In this document: piece by piece, positions 43,002-51,484 of the stretch
How positions within the stretch are numbered: the first letter of the stretch is position 1
How the letters are laid out: each line of letters opens with the position of its first letter
NCBI RefSeq assembly: GCF_022179465.1
Contig: NZ_BPQV01000006.1
Location: forward strand, 286,044-350,043
Direction of reading: 5' to 3'
DNA: 64,000 bases
Source: Methylobacterium organophilum
GTDB lineage: Bacteria; Pseudomonadota; Alphaproteobacteria; Rhizobiales; Beijerinckiaceae
Program-made: the position numbers and the translations under genes
The notes under the pieces: generated by a model
Told to the model about the DNA's origin: nothing
Database searches by the model: none
Seen by the model: the letters and a program-made list of their open reading frames with translations, nothing else

Positions 43002-44435
43002 ATGGCCTATCCGAACACCGGACTGCAGATCGGGGGCACCTGGATCGCGGCGGAAGCCCGCGCGGCGCTCCCGGTCGTCAACCCGGCCACCGGCGCGGTG
43101 ATCGGGGCGGTCGCCAAGGCCACCGCCGACGATCTCGACCATGCGCTGGCCGCGGCCAAGCGCGGCTTCGCGGCCTGGCGGGCCGTCTCCGCCCTCGAAC
43201 GCGGGCTGATCCTGCGCCGGGCCGCCGAGCTGCTGCGCGCGCGCGTCGAGACGATCGCCCGGCTGATGACCCTGGAACAGGGCAAGCCCCTGCGCGAGGC
43301 GCGGGTCGAGACGCTGGCCGCCGCCGACACCCTGGACTGGTTCGCCGAGGAGGGCCGGCGCGCCTATGGCCGGGTGATCCCGGCGCGGGCCGAGGGCGTG
43401 ATGCAGACGGTGATCCGCGAGCCTGTCGGGCCGGTCGCCGCCTTCACGCCCTGGAACTTCCCGCTCAATCAGGCGGTGCGCAAGGTCGCCGCCGCTCTCT
43501 GCGTCGGCTGCAGCGTGATCCTGAAAGGGCCGGAGGACACGCCGGCGAGCTGCGCCGCGCTGGTGCAGGCGCTGCTCGATGCCGGCGTGCCGGGCGAGGC
43601 GCTCGGCCTGCTCTACGGCGATCCGGCCCCGATCTCGGCCTACCTGATTGCGGCGCCGGAGATCGCCAAGATCTCCTTCACCGGCTCGACGGCGGTCGGG
43701 AAGCTGCTCGCGACGCTGGCCGGCACCCACATGAAGCGGGTGACGATGGAGCTCGGCGGGCATGCCCCGGCGATCGTCTGCGCCGATGCCGATCTCGAAC
43801 GGGCGGTCGAGATCCTGGCCGCCAACAAGTTCCGCAATGCCGGCCAGGTCTGCGTCGCGCCGACGCGCTTCCTCGTCGAGCGGCCGGTCTACGAGGACTT
43901 CGTCGAGCGCTTCGCCGCGCGGGCGGCGGCGATCACGGTCGGCGACGGCCTCGACGAGGCCACGCAGATGGGTCCGCTGATCCACGAGCGCCGCCGCCGC
44001 GCCTTGGAGGAGCTGATCGCCGAGGCCGAGGCCGCCGGCGGCCGGATCGTGACCGGGGGCAGCCGCCCGCACAACCAGGGCTTCTTCCTGGCACCGACGG
44101 TGCTCACCGAGGTGCCGACGAGCGCCCGCATCCTCAACGAGGAGCCGTTCGGCCCGGTCGCGACGGTGGCGGCCTTCTCGGATCTGGACGAGGCGCTGGC
44201 CGAGGCGAACCGCCTGCCGTTCGGGCTGGCGGCCTATGCCTATACCCGGTCGAGCCGGACGGCGTCGCGGCTGGGGTCCGGCCTCGCCTGCGGCATGCTC
44301 GGCATCAACCATCACGGCCTGGGCCTGCCCGAGACGCCCTTCGGCGGGGTGGGCGATTCCGGCTACGGCAGCGAGGGCGGGCCGGAGGCCCTGGAAGGCT
44401 ACCTCGCGACGAAGTTCATCACGATGGCAGCGTAG
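43002..44435 (+). CDS. gabD: NAD(P)-dependent aldehyde dehydrogenase (succinate-semialdehyde dehydrogenase type), complete copy
   Basis: A 477-residue aldehyde dehydrogenase close to succinate/glutarate-semialdehyde dehydrogenases: GLQIGGTWI start, the TPWNFPLNQAVRKVA cofactor region, FTGSTAVGK, LELGGHAP (general base), NAGQVCVAPTR (nucleophile), PFGGVGDSGYG. The ATG at 43002 is chosen; AAGGA lies 11 bases upstream, and GTG at 42981 would add seven residues. The last 744 bases are 98 percent identical to 2-745, showing recent duplication or gene conversion. The gene follows the porin and probably shares its control by the GntR operator. The symbol is a family guess. Confidence 0.88.
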   Translation: MAYPNTGLQIGGTWIAAEARAALPVVNPATGAVIGAVAKATADDLDHALAAAKRGFAAWRAVSALERGLILRRAAELLRARVETIARLMTLEQGKPLREARVETLAAADTLDWFAEEGRRAYGRVIPARAEGVMQTVIREPVGPVAAFTPWNFPLNQAVRKVAAALCVGCSVILKGPEDTPASCAALVQALLDAGVPGEALGLLYGDPAPISAYLIAAPEIAKISFTGSTAVGKLLATLAGTHMKRVTMELGGHAPAIVCADADLERAVEILAANKFRNAGQVCVAPTRFLVERPVYEDFVERFAARAAAITVGDGLDEATQMGPLIHERRRRALEELIAEAEAAGGRIVTGGSRPHNQGFFLAPTVLTEVPTSARILNEEPFGPVATVAAFSDLDEALAEANRLPFGLAAYAYTRSSRTASRLGSGLACGMLGINHHGLGLPETPFGGVGDSGYGSEGGPEALEGYLATKFITMAA

Positions 44436-44490
44436 GGCTCTCCCCTCGCGACGGGATGCCCCTTGGCCGCCCTGCCGCGTCGACACCAAA

Positions 44491-44511
44491 ACCCCGCCCT
44501 TCGGGGCGGGG
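44491..44511 (-). terminator. Rho-independent terminator of the 46 kb chemoreceptor gene
   Basis: Reading the minus strand, CCCCGCCC and GGGCGGGG arms form a tight stem with a four-base loop, followed by TTTT. This is the best intrinsic terminator in the window, about 50 bases after the chemoreceptor stop. It may also stop the aldehyde dehydrogenase message from the other side. Confidence 0.75.
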
Positions 44512-44560
44512 TCGGGAAGCGTGCGATCGGGGTGGCTCCGAGCCGTCGTCGTGACGCACC

Positions 44561-46252
44561 CTAGGCGGCGCGCACCGTCGCCAGGAAGCGCTGAACCTCG
44601 GCGGACAGATGCTCGGATTGGCGTGAGAGTTCCGAGGCCGATACCAGCACCTGGCTGGCCGCCGCGCCGGTTTCCTCCGAGGCCTGGGCCACGCCGGTGA
44701 TGTTGTTCGTGACCTCCGTGGTGCCGTTCGAGGCCTCGGCCACGTTGCGCACGATCTCCTGCGTCGCGGAGCCCTGCTGCTCGACCGCGGCGGCAATGGT
44801 GGAGGCCACGGCGTTGATCTCCTGGATCCGTGCCGTGATCGCGCCGATCGCACTGACGGCCTGCCCGGTGGAGCCTTGCACCTCGCCGATCTGACGGGCG
44901 ATCTCGTCCGTGGCCTGGGCGGTCTGGTTGGCGAGTTCCTTGACCTCGGCGGCGACCACCGCGAAGCCGCGCCCCGCCTCGCCGGCCCGGGCCGCCTCGA
45001 TGGTGGCGTTCAGGGCGAGCAGGTTGGTCTGCCCCGCCACGGTCGAGATCAGCTGAACCACGTCCCCGATCTTCGCCACGGCCGTGCTCAGGTCATGCAC
45101 CAGGGAGGCGGTCTGATCGGCCTCGCCGACCGCCCGCCGGGCGAGATCCGACGAGCCGGAGACCTGCCGGCTGATCTCCTGCACCGAAGCGCCGAGTTCC
45201 TCGGCCGCCGACGCGACCGTGCTGACATTGGCCGAAGCCTCCTCGGCCGCCTCTGCGACGGTGCTCGACTGGCTGGCGGTCTGGGTCGCGGTCACGGTCA
45301 TCTGCTGCGCGGTGGCCTGCAGCTCGGTCGCCGCGGACGAGACCAGCCCGACGATGCCGCCCACGGCCCGCTCGAACTCGTCCGCGAGTTCCATCATCGC
45401 GCGCTTGCGCTCGGCCGCGGCCGCGGCCTCCGCGATCTGCTTGCGCTCGGCCTCTTCGGCGGCCCTCTCGGCGACCATCGCCTTGATGCCCTCGACGGCC
45501 CGGCCCACGTCTCCGATCTCGTCGCCGCGCGCGGCCTCCTTGATCTCGGCCTCGATCTCGCCCCTGGCCATGCGCTGGAGGACGCCGACCAGGCTCCCGA
45601 GCGGGCGCGTGATCCCGAGGACGGAGACGAGCGCGGCGGCGATCAGACCGATCATCAGTCCCAGGGCGCTGAAGATCATGAGGTTGTGGCGGGTGGCGTT
45701 CGTCTGCACGGTCAGGTCATCGGACGCCCGCTGCACGTAAGCGACGATCTGGTCGCTCAGCTTGCCGGTGTTCTTGGCAAGATCCAGGAAGATCGGATCG
45801 ACCGCGCGGTGCATGAGCGCCAGCGCGTCGCCGTTGCGCTGCAGGTTTGCCAGGCGGACCGCCTCGGAGGTTTCGAGGACGAAGGCCTCGATCCGCTTTT
45901 CGAGATCGGCGATGTCCGATCCGAACGTGGGTGCTTTCGCCTTCAGGTTCTCGAAGTCCTTGCGCAGCGCCGGCCGTGCCCTGTCGAAGCCGGCGCTGGC
46001 CCGTTTCATCTCCTCCGTGTCGGTCTCGGCAATGAGGCGGTAGATCCAGTAGTTCAGCTCGAAGAGGCGTCGATCGATACGCTGCGTCGTCGCCTCGGCA
46101 CGGGCGTCACGCTCGAGATACACCGTGTAGGCGTCGTCGATCCCCGTCATGCGCGTCTGCGCATACCAGATACAGGCGCCGACGGTCAGTCCGATCAGGA
46201 CAATAGCCAGCGAAAGCTTGGGAAGGATTCGAAACCGAGCCAGCAGCGGCAT
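44561..46252 (-). CDS. Membrane methyl-accepting chemotaxis protein
   Basis: A 563-residue classical receptor. TM1 is at about 10-30 ([21 protein letters not shown]). A helical periplasmic sensor of about 155 residues (four-helix-bundle type) follows, then TM2 at about 190-215 ([20 protein letters not shown]), a HAMP domain ([24 protein letters not shown]), and the signalling region with the tip [18 protein letters not shown] and [15 protein letters not shown]. No C-terminal CheR-binding pentapeptide is seen. Start at Met 46252 has GAGGT five bases upstream. It stands alone beside the catabolic unit and might sense its substrate; the ligand is unknown. Confidence 0.93.
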   Translation of the reverse strand: MPLLARFRILPKLSLAIVLIGLTVGACIWYAQTRMTGIDDAYTVYLERDARAEATTQRIDRRLFELNYWIYRLIAETDTEEMKRASAGFDRARPALRKDFENLKAKAPTFGSDIADLEKRIEAFVLETSEAVRLANLQRNGDALALMHRAVDPIFLDLAKNTGKLSDQIVAYVQRASDDLTVQTNATRHNLMIFSALGLMIGLIAAALVSVLGITRPLGSLVGVLQRMARGEIEAEIKEAARGDEIGDVGRAVEGIKAMVAERAAEEAERKQIAEAAAAAERKRAMMELADEFERAVGGIVGLVSSAATELQATAQQMTVTATQTASQSSTVAEAAEEASANVSTVASAAEELGASVQEISRQVSGSSDLARRAVGEADQTASLVHDLSTAVAKIGDVVQLISTVAGQTNLLALNATIEAARAGEAGRGFAVVAAEVKELANQTAQATDEIARQIGEVQGSTGQAVSAIGAITARIQEINAVASTIAAAVEQQGSATQEIVRNVAEASNGTTEVTNNITGVAQASEETGAAASQVLVSASELSRQSEHLSAEVQRFLATVRAA

Positions 46253-46267
46253 GCAGACCTCAATCAT

Positions 46268-46433
46268 GAGAGATCGTGGTCTGATACAATGGGTTCTTCA
46301 CTGGTCCCATTAATATGATCTGCTCAAATCTCCGTATTAACTCATGCCTAAATAGAAATTCCGCAAAATCACATGTAATAGTTGTTTTGGTGAAATGGTG
46401 CATGGTCGCGCCAGTGGCCGTTCGCGTACAGTC
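46268..46433. other. Promoter region of the chemoreceptor gene
   Basis: AT-rich stretch (46290-46400) in front of the minus-strand receptor gene. No gene is supported. I could not fix promoter boxes with confidence. Confidence 0.4.
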
Positions 46434-46817
46434 TCATGTGCGCAAGACTTCACCATCCCCGGCCGCAGAACCGCACCGGCTCCGATCGATCGCCTCCGGG
46501 AGGCAGCCCGGCGGGATCATGGGACGGCTCCTGCAGACCCGGTCGGGGGGCATGCGATGGTTCGCGCCTTTCGGCGGCCCTGCACGGCGGGCCGAAGCCT
46601 GTCCGTTCGAGGCCGCCAGGACGTCGAGCCTCACCGTGGCGCGATCGTCCTCGGCCGGGCCGTCCAGAGGCGCCACGGGCGAGCCCGCCTCTGCCGTCGC
46701 GGCAAGTGTGTGCAGGATCAGGTCTTCGAGGACGACCTCCATCGACAGGCCCGTCCTGCGGGCGTGCCGGGACAACAGCTCGTAGGCCGCGGCGGATGTG
46801 CGAATACGATGGGTCAT
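46434..46817 (-). CDS. Small hypothetical protein with ribbon-helix-helix-like start
   Basis: A possible 127-residue protein beginning MTHRIRTSAAAYELLSRHARR, then TGLSMEVVLEDLILHTLA. The first 45 residues have the strand-helix-helix pattern of CopG/Arc-type DNA-binding or antitoxin proteins. The rest is Arg/Pro-rich and without pattern, so the true stop or frame may differ. No good ribosome site is seen, and no toxin gene is adjacent. The antisense frames are equally open, so this call is weak. Confidence 0.3.
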   Translation of the reverse strand: MTHRIRTSAAAYELLSRHARRTGLSMEVVLEDLILHTLAATAEAGSPVAPLDGPAEDDRATVRLDVLAASNGQASARRAGPPKGANHRMPPDRVCRSRPMIPPGCLPEAIDRSRCGSAAGDGEVLRT

Positions 46818-47082
46818 GCGACGCGCCCCGAACCCTTGCCAGCGCAGGATGTGCGGGTGAACGGCCACGCTGGTGCTTGGCTCCGTCAAAGGGTCTCGCG
46901 CCTGCCGGGATGGGAAAGGAAACGTTGCGCAGCCAACCATCGGTCCGTGCCGTTCCGATATCGCGCCTGACGGCCAGGGTTCGGGGCGCTGCCGTCTCCG
47001 GCCGGAGGCCATCCTGCGTCGCGCAATCCTGCCTCCGCCGGCGCGCGGAGGATCCGAACCCGGCGAAGCCGTTCCCCGAGGC

Positions 47083-48099
47083 TCACCGCCAGCCGAGCGC
47101 CGGGGCGACCTGCGTCAGGATGGTCTCGATGACGTGGGCATTGTAGGCCACGCCCAGCTGGTTCGGCACCGTGAGGAGGAGCGTGTCGGCCTCGGCGATC
47201 GCCTCGTCGGCCCGGAGCGCCTCGACCAGGGCCTCCGGCTCCGCGGCGTAGGAGCGTCCGAAGACCGCCCGCATGTTGTCGATGATGCCGATCTGATCGC
47301 TGTTCTCGCCGCGCCCGAAATAGGCGCGGTCGAGGTCGCTCACGAGGGCGAAGATCGACCGGGAGACGGAGACCCGCGGCTCCCGTGCATGGCCCGCCGC
47401 CTTCCAGGCCTGCCGGTAGCGGCGGATCTGCTGGGCCTGCTGGATATGGAACGGCTCGCCGGTCTCGTCCGCCTTGAGGGTCGAGCTCTGCAGGTTCATC
47501 CCCTGCCCCGCCGCCCATATGGCGGTGGCGTCGGACGCGGAGCCCCACCAGATCCGCTCGCGCAAGCCTTCGGAGTGCGGTTCGAGGCGCAGCCGTCCCG
47601 GCGGGTTGGGAAACATCGGTCGCGGATGGGGTTGGGCGAAGCCCTCCCCCTTCAGCAGGTCGAGAAACACCTCGGCATGCCGGCGGCCCATCTCCGCGTC
47701 GCTCTCGCCCTCGGCCGGCGCGTAGCCGAAATGCCGCCAGCCCTCGACGACCTGCTCGGGGGAGCCCCGGCTGATGCCGAGCTGCAGGCGCCCGCCCGAG
47801 ATCAGATCCGCCGCGCCGGCATCCTCGGCCATGTAGAACGGATTCTCGTAGCGCATGTCGATGACGCCGGTGCCGATCTCGATGCGCCGTGTCCTGGCGC
47901 CGATCGCGGCGAGCAGCGGAAAGGGCGAGGCGAGCTGCCGGGCGAAATGATGGACCCGGAAATAGGCGCCGTCCGCTCCGAGTTCCTCGGCCGCCACGGC
48001 GAGGTCGATCGACTGCAACAGGGTGTCGCGCGCCGAACGCGTCGCCGAGGGCGATGTCGGCGACCAATGCCCGAAGGACAGGAACCCGATCTTCTTCAT
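47083..48099 (-). CDS. LLM-class flavin-dependent oxidoreductase
   Basis: A 338-residue luciferase-like enzyme: MKKIGFLSFGHW, AEELGADGAYFRVHHFARQLASPFPLLAAIGARTRRIEIGTGVIDM, LISGGRLQLGISRGSPEQ, ending HVIETILTQVAPALGW. It is full length and unlike the LLM protein at 34191-35228 in detail (ALSFG-type N-terminus). It probably uses FMN or F420-like flavin and a reductase from elsewhere. No operon partner is adjacent: both flanks carry intergenic DNA. The substrate is unknown. Confidence 0.88.
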   Translation of the reverse strand: MKKIGFLSFGHWSPTSPSATRSARDTLLQSIDLAVAAEELGADGAYFRVHHFARQLASPFPLLAAIGARTRRIEIGTGVIDMRYENPFYMAEDAGAADLISGGRLQLGISRGSPEQVVEGWRHFGYAPAEGESDAEMGRRHAEVFLDLLKGEGFAQPHPRPMFPNPPGRLRLEPHSEGLRERIWWGSASDATAIWAAGQGMNLQSSTLKADETGEPFHIQQAQQIRRYRQAWKAAGHAREPRVSVSRSIFALVSDLDRAYFGRGENSDQIGIIDNMRAVFGRSYAAEPEALVEALRADEAIAEADTLLLTVPNQLGVAYNAHVIETILTQVAPALGWR

Positions 48100-48281
48100 C
48101 GCTTCACTCGTTTCACGGCCCGGCGCGACTCCCTTACGCCACCGGCTCGGCCGCGCGAAATGAGCGGACTATCCCTATGAGCGGATGGTCTGCCTGCGCC
48201 GCAAGAGCTGCGCCATGACCGACCATCGATCCGCCGGATCCCGTCGGTGTTTCCTGGGAGGACTGCGCGGCGGCACGGCGA

Positions 48282-49676
48282 TTACGCCGGCAAGGTCAGG
48301 CGTGCTTCGAGCCCGCCGAATTCGGATGCCGCGAGCGCGACGGACCCGCCATAGAGCTCGGCCAGCTCCATGGCGATGGGCAGGCCGAACCCGTGGCCCG
48401 GCCGGCTCTCGTCGAGGCGGCGGCCTCGCATCATCGCCTCGGCTCTGGCGGCCTCGTCCAGGCCCGGCCCGTCATCCTCGACCCGGACGACGACAGCGCC
48501 GCCCTGGCGCGCCGCCCGGATCCGCACGCGCCCACGGCACCATTTGCACGCATTCTCGGTCAGATTTCCCAACATCTCGTCGAGATCCTGCGGGTCGCAC
48601 GCGACCGTGAGACCGTCGGGCACCGCGGTGACGACGTCGATGTCCTTGTCGGCATGGAGGCGTACCAGCGCCATCGACAGGTCGGCCACCTGCGCGGCGA
48701 GGTCGGCCCTGATCCGGGAGGGGCCGGCAATGGCGGCGGCCCGGGCACGGCGCAGGTGATGGCGGATGCGCCGGTCCATGCCCTCGACATGCCGCGCCAG
48801 GCCGAGATCGCGCTCGGAGCCGGTCTCGGCGAGCGCCATCGCCAGGGTCGCCAGCGGCGTCTTCAGGCCATGGGCCAGATTCGCGACATGGGCCCGGGCA
48901 TGCTCCAGATTGGCCGCGTTCTGGGCGAGCAGCGCGTTCATCTCGGCGACCAGGGGCCGGACCTCGGCCGGCTGCGGACCGGGCAGCCGGTCGAGCCCGC
49001 CGGCCCGCACCGCCGCGAGCTGGTCGCGCAGCCGGTGCAGCGGGCGCAACCCGAGGCGGATCTGGAAGACGACGCCGGCGAAGAGGAACAACCCGATCAG
49101 GCCGAGGCAGACGGCCAGCGTCCGCAAGGCCTCCAGGACCGGCCCGCGCAGGGCCGCGGCCGGGGCCGAGGCGGCGTAGACGGTCGGAGGCGCGCCGCCC
49201 TGACCCGGCACGGCCAGCACCCGCAGGATCAGGCTGTCGCCCCACGGGCCGATGCCGTCCGCGGATACCGGGGCATCGTCCTCCAGGCGCTCCGCTGGCA
49301 GCGCCGGAACGGCGAGAGCCCGGCTCTCCAGGGAATCGGAGCGCAGAACCGCCTCGCCGCGGCGCACCTGCCAGTACCAGCCGGAGCGGGGCCGGTCGAA
49401 GGGCGGTCCATCCCGGTCGCGCCCCAGGGACAAGCCGCCTTCGGCCGCCGGGCGCAGATCCGAGACCAGGGACAGAAGGCGGTCGTCGAGCCGGCCGTCG
49501 ACCTGCCCGCGGACGAAGCGGTGCAGGATGAAGCCGATGGACAGGCCGGCGGCGACGAGCGCGATTCCCAGGAACGCGCCCGCCGCCAGCAGGAGGCGGC
49601 GCTGAAGGGAGCCGGACCCGCCGAACGGCCGCAGCCGCGACGGCAACCAGGCGCGGGAGGGCGCCGGCGGATTCAC
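48282..49676 (-). CDS. Sensor histidine kinase (QseC/PhoQ-like)
   Basis: A 464-residue membrane kinase. TM1 is at about 30-52, followed by a periplasmic domain of about 125 residues, TM2 at about 180-200 (LAVCLGLIGLFLFAGVVFQI) and HAMP. H269 lies in NLAHGLKTPLATL, where the usual HELRTPL is changed to HGLKTPL, as in the PhoQ/QseC-like subgroup. NLTENACKW (N box), EDDGPGLDEAARAEAM (G1) and GHGFGLPIAMELAELYGG (G2) follow. The GTG start overlaps the regulator stop by four bases. It should phosphorylate the partner regulator and sense a periplasmic ion or stress. Confidence 0.92.
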   Translation of the reverse strand: MNPPAPSRAWLPSRLRPFGGSGSLQRRLLLAAGAFLGIALVAAGLSIGFILHRFVRGQVDGRLDDRLLSLVSDLRPAAEGGLSLGRDRDGPPFDRPRSGWYWQVRRGEAVLRSDSLESRALAVPALPAERLEDDAPVSADGIGPWGDSLILRVLAVPGQGGAPPTVYAASAPAAALRGPVLEALRTLAVCLGLIGLFLFAGVVFQIRLGLRPLHRLRDQLAAVRAGGLDRLPGPQPAEVRPLVAEMNALLAQNAANLEHARAHVANLAHGLKTPLATLAMALAETGSERDLGLARHVEGMDRRIRHHLRRARAAAIAGPSRIRADLAAQVADLSMALVRLHADKDIDVVTAVPDGLTVACDPQDLDEMLGNLTENACKWCRGRVRIRAARQGGAVVVRVEDDGPGLDEAARAEAMMRGRRLDESRPGHGFGLPIAMELAELYGGSVALAASEFGGLEARLTLPA

Positions 49677-50341
49677 GCGGCGCCCGCCGGCATCAGCCGG
49701 TAGCCGTACCCGCGCACGGTCTCGATCGCGGCCGGGGCGATCTTGCGGCGAAGCCGCGTGATGATGACCTCGACCGAGTTGGAATCGACCTCGGCGTCGC
49801 CGTCATAGACCCGCTCGATCAACTGCCCGCGGGGCACCACCGCCTCCTTGCGCAGGATGAGCGTGCACAGCACCCGCCATTCGAGCCCGGTCAGGCGCAG
49901 GGGCAACCCGTCATGCTCGAAGGTGCCGAGGCCGGCGTCGAAGGTGAGCGGGCCGCAGGCGACCCGGGCGGCGCCGTTGGCCTGGGCGCGGCGCATCAGG
50001 GCCCGCAGCCGCATCACGAGTTCCTCCACCCGGAACGGCTTGACGAGGTAGTCGTCGGCGCCGGCCTTGAAGCCCGCGACCTTGTCGCTCCAGCCGTCGC
50101 GCGCCGTGAGGACGAGGACCGGCATGGTACGCCCGGCGGCCCGCCAGCCCTGCAGCACCGAGACGCCGTCGCGCTGGGGCAGGCCGAGATCGAGCACGAC
50201 CGCATCGTAGGCCTCGGTCTCGCCCAGGTGCCCCGCATCCACGCCGTCCCGCGCCAGGTCGAGGGCGAAGCCTTCGGTGCGCAGAACCTTGGCGAGCTCT
50301 GCGGCGAGCGCCTCGTCGTCCTCGACCAGCAGGATCTTCAT
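49673..50341 (-). CDS. OmpR-family response regulator
   Basis: A 222-residue regulator: receiver with D8-D9, D51 (VVLDLGLPQRDG) and Lys in DYLVKPF, then the winged-helix DNA-binding domain (LTGLEWRVLCTLILRKEAVVPRGQLIERVYDGDAEVDSNSVEVIITRLRRKI). It is divergent from the gene at 50484, with a perfect inverted repeat at 50393-50412 between them that is a candidate binding site. It is the first gene of a two-gene operon with the kinase. Confidence 0.93.
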   Translation of the reverse strand: MKILLVEDDEALAAELAKVLRTEGFALDLARDGVDAGHLGETEAYDAVVLDLGLPQRDGVSVLQGWRAAGRTMPVLVLTARDGWSDKVAGFKAGADDYLVKPFRVEELVMRLRALMRRAQANGAARVACGPLTFDAGLGTFEHDGLPLRLTGLEWRVLCTLILRKEAVVPRGQLIERVYDGDAEVDSNSVEVIITRLRRKIAPAAIETVRGYGYRLMPAGAA

Positions 50342-50392
50342 CGCGACCCCTTCCCCCTTGATGGCGCCCCTATCGGTGGCCCTTTAACCGAA

Positions 50393-50412
50393 CCTGAACG
50401 AAGTGGTTCAGG
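50393..50412. promoter_or_regulatory. Inverted repeat in the divergent promoter region
   Basis: CCTGAAC - GAAGTG - GTTCAGG, perfect 7-base arms, lies between the response regulator start (50341, minus) and the membrane OB-fold protein start (50484, plus). A role as operator for the divergent promoters is inferred from place only. Confidence 0.5.
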
Positions 50413-50483
50413 GTGGGTTTCGGCCCCTGTCCTAGACGTTGGTCACCCGAGAGGGACGACAACGAACAGGAAAGCCAATCATC

Positions 50484-51155
50484 ATGAGCGACGACAAGAC
50501 TATCGAGGGTCAGGCGCAGGAGATGCCGCAGCAGGCGGCGTCCCCGGCCCGGCCCCATCGGAACCGGCGCGGTCTCGTGGTCGGTGCCATCGCCGCGCCG
50601 CTCGCCCTCGGCGCCATCGGCCTCTCCCTGGCCAAGCCCGGCCCGTCGGTGACGCCCACGCCGGTGGCACCGAGCGCGATCTCGGCGCTGGCCCCGTCCG
50701 GCGCCATCGCGGCCAGGGGCGAGGTCGCCGAGGTCTTCGGCAACAAGTTCGTCATCCAGGACGCCACCGGTCGCGCCCTGGTCGAGACCGGCCGCGACGG
50801 GGAGGACGGCAAGCTCGTCAAGAAGGGCGAGACCGTCACCGTCCAGGGCCGCTTCGAGAAGGGCTTCCTGCACGCCAAGCTGATCACCGGCGCGGACGGC
50901 AAGCAGACCGTCCTAGGCCGGCCCGGCGGCCCGCCGCCCGGGACCGCGGACTGGGCGAAGGACAGGCTCGGCCTCGGCCCCGCGCTCGACCTGCCCGGGC
51001 TGACCGCGGCGGTCGAGAAGGCCGGCTACGGCGATGTCCGGATCATCGGCCGCGGCCCCCGCCACCTGGAGGTCGCCGCCAAGGGCCCGGACGGCGGCGA
51101 GCGCCTGCTCCATGTCGACTTCGACGGCCGCATCCGCGAGCGGCCGCTGCTCTGA
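50484..51155 (+). CDS. Membrane-anchored OB-fold / PepSY-like protein
   Basis: A 223-residue protein with a cytoplasmic Gln/Pro-rich head, one TM helix at about 32-52 (GLVVGAIAAPLALGAIGLSL), a Pro-rich spacer, and two small domains. One, about 70-135, is a BOF/OB-like barrel (ARGEVAEVFGNKFVIQDATGRALVE, GETVTVQGRFEKGFLHAKLIT). The C-terminal one, about 165-223, is PepSY-like (LTAAVEKAGYGDVRIIGRGPRHLEVAAK). Such proteins are typical targets of PhoP/Q-like systems. The divergent two-component genes and the inverted repeat between them suggest direct control. AGGAAA precedes the ATG at 50484. Domain calls are by pattern, not search. Confidence 0.7.
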   Translation: MSDDKTIEGQAQEMPQQAASPARPHRNRRGLVVGAIAAPLALGAIGLSLAKPGPSVTPTPVAPSAISALAPSGAIAARGEVAEVFGNKFVIQDATGRALVETGRDGEDGKLVKKGETVTVQGRFEKGFLHAKLITGADGKQTVLGRPGGPPPGTADWAKDRLGLGPALDLPGLTAAVEKAGYGDVRIIGRGPRHLEVAAKGPDGGERLLHVDFDGRIRERPLL

Positions 51156-51189
51156 CGCCGCCCTACCCGGGCGCGCCGCGCGCGAAGGT

Positions 51190-51210
51190 GAGCCGACGAA
51201 CCGTCGGCTC
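51190..51210 (+). terminator. Hairpin after the OB-fold/PepSY-like gene
   Basis: GAGCCGACG - AAC - CGTCGGCTC is a perfect 9-base stem with a 3-base loop, 35 bases after the stop codon. No T-run follows. Confidence 0.5.
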
Positions 51211-51403
51211 GTCCTCGCGGAGAGGGCCTGCCGTCGCTCGCTGCGCCTCCGCAGGACGGGCCGAGGACAAGCCGGACGCGCCGAACCGCAGCGCGCTCAT
51301 GGTTGCGCATGGCAGAAAAGACCCTCGACGCCAGCTTTCTCGGAGAAAACAATCGAAGATCTCGATCGTGTTGCCGTAATAGCACAGTGTTATGCAACTA
51401 AAA

Positions 51404-51425
51404 AATGTGACTTGCATGTCACATT
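51404..51425. promoter_or_regulatory. Perfect palindrome upstream of the phosphatase autotransporter
   Basis: AATGTGAC - TTGCAT - GTCACATT, with 8-base perfect arms, 59 bases before the ATG at 51485, in an AT-rich stretch of the 330-base gap. It resembles CRP/FNR-family sites, but TGTGA and TCACA are 8 rather than 6 bases apart. It is likely an operator over or near the promoter. Confidence 0.5.
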
Positions 51426-51484
51426 CGCGTCATCCGCCAAGATTAATGCGCCCTCAAGGCCAATAGATAGGCCATGAGCGGGTC

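Noticed and set aside
46315-46785. Plus-strand frame of 156 codons beginning in the AT-rich region
   Set aside because: No ribosome site and a patternless, Ser/Arg-rich translation opposite the possible minus-strand gene.
51404-51425. Calling the palindrome a CRP site
   Set aside because: TGTGA and TCACA are separated by 8 bases, not 6, so it is listed only as an operator of unknown regulator.
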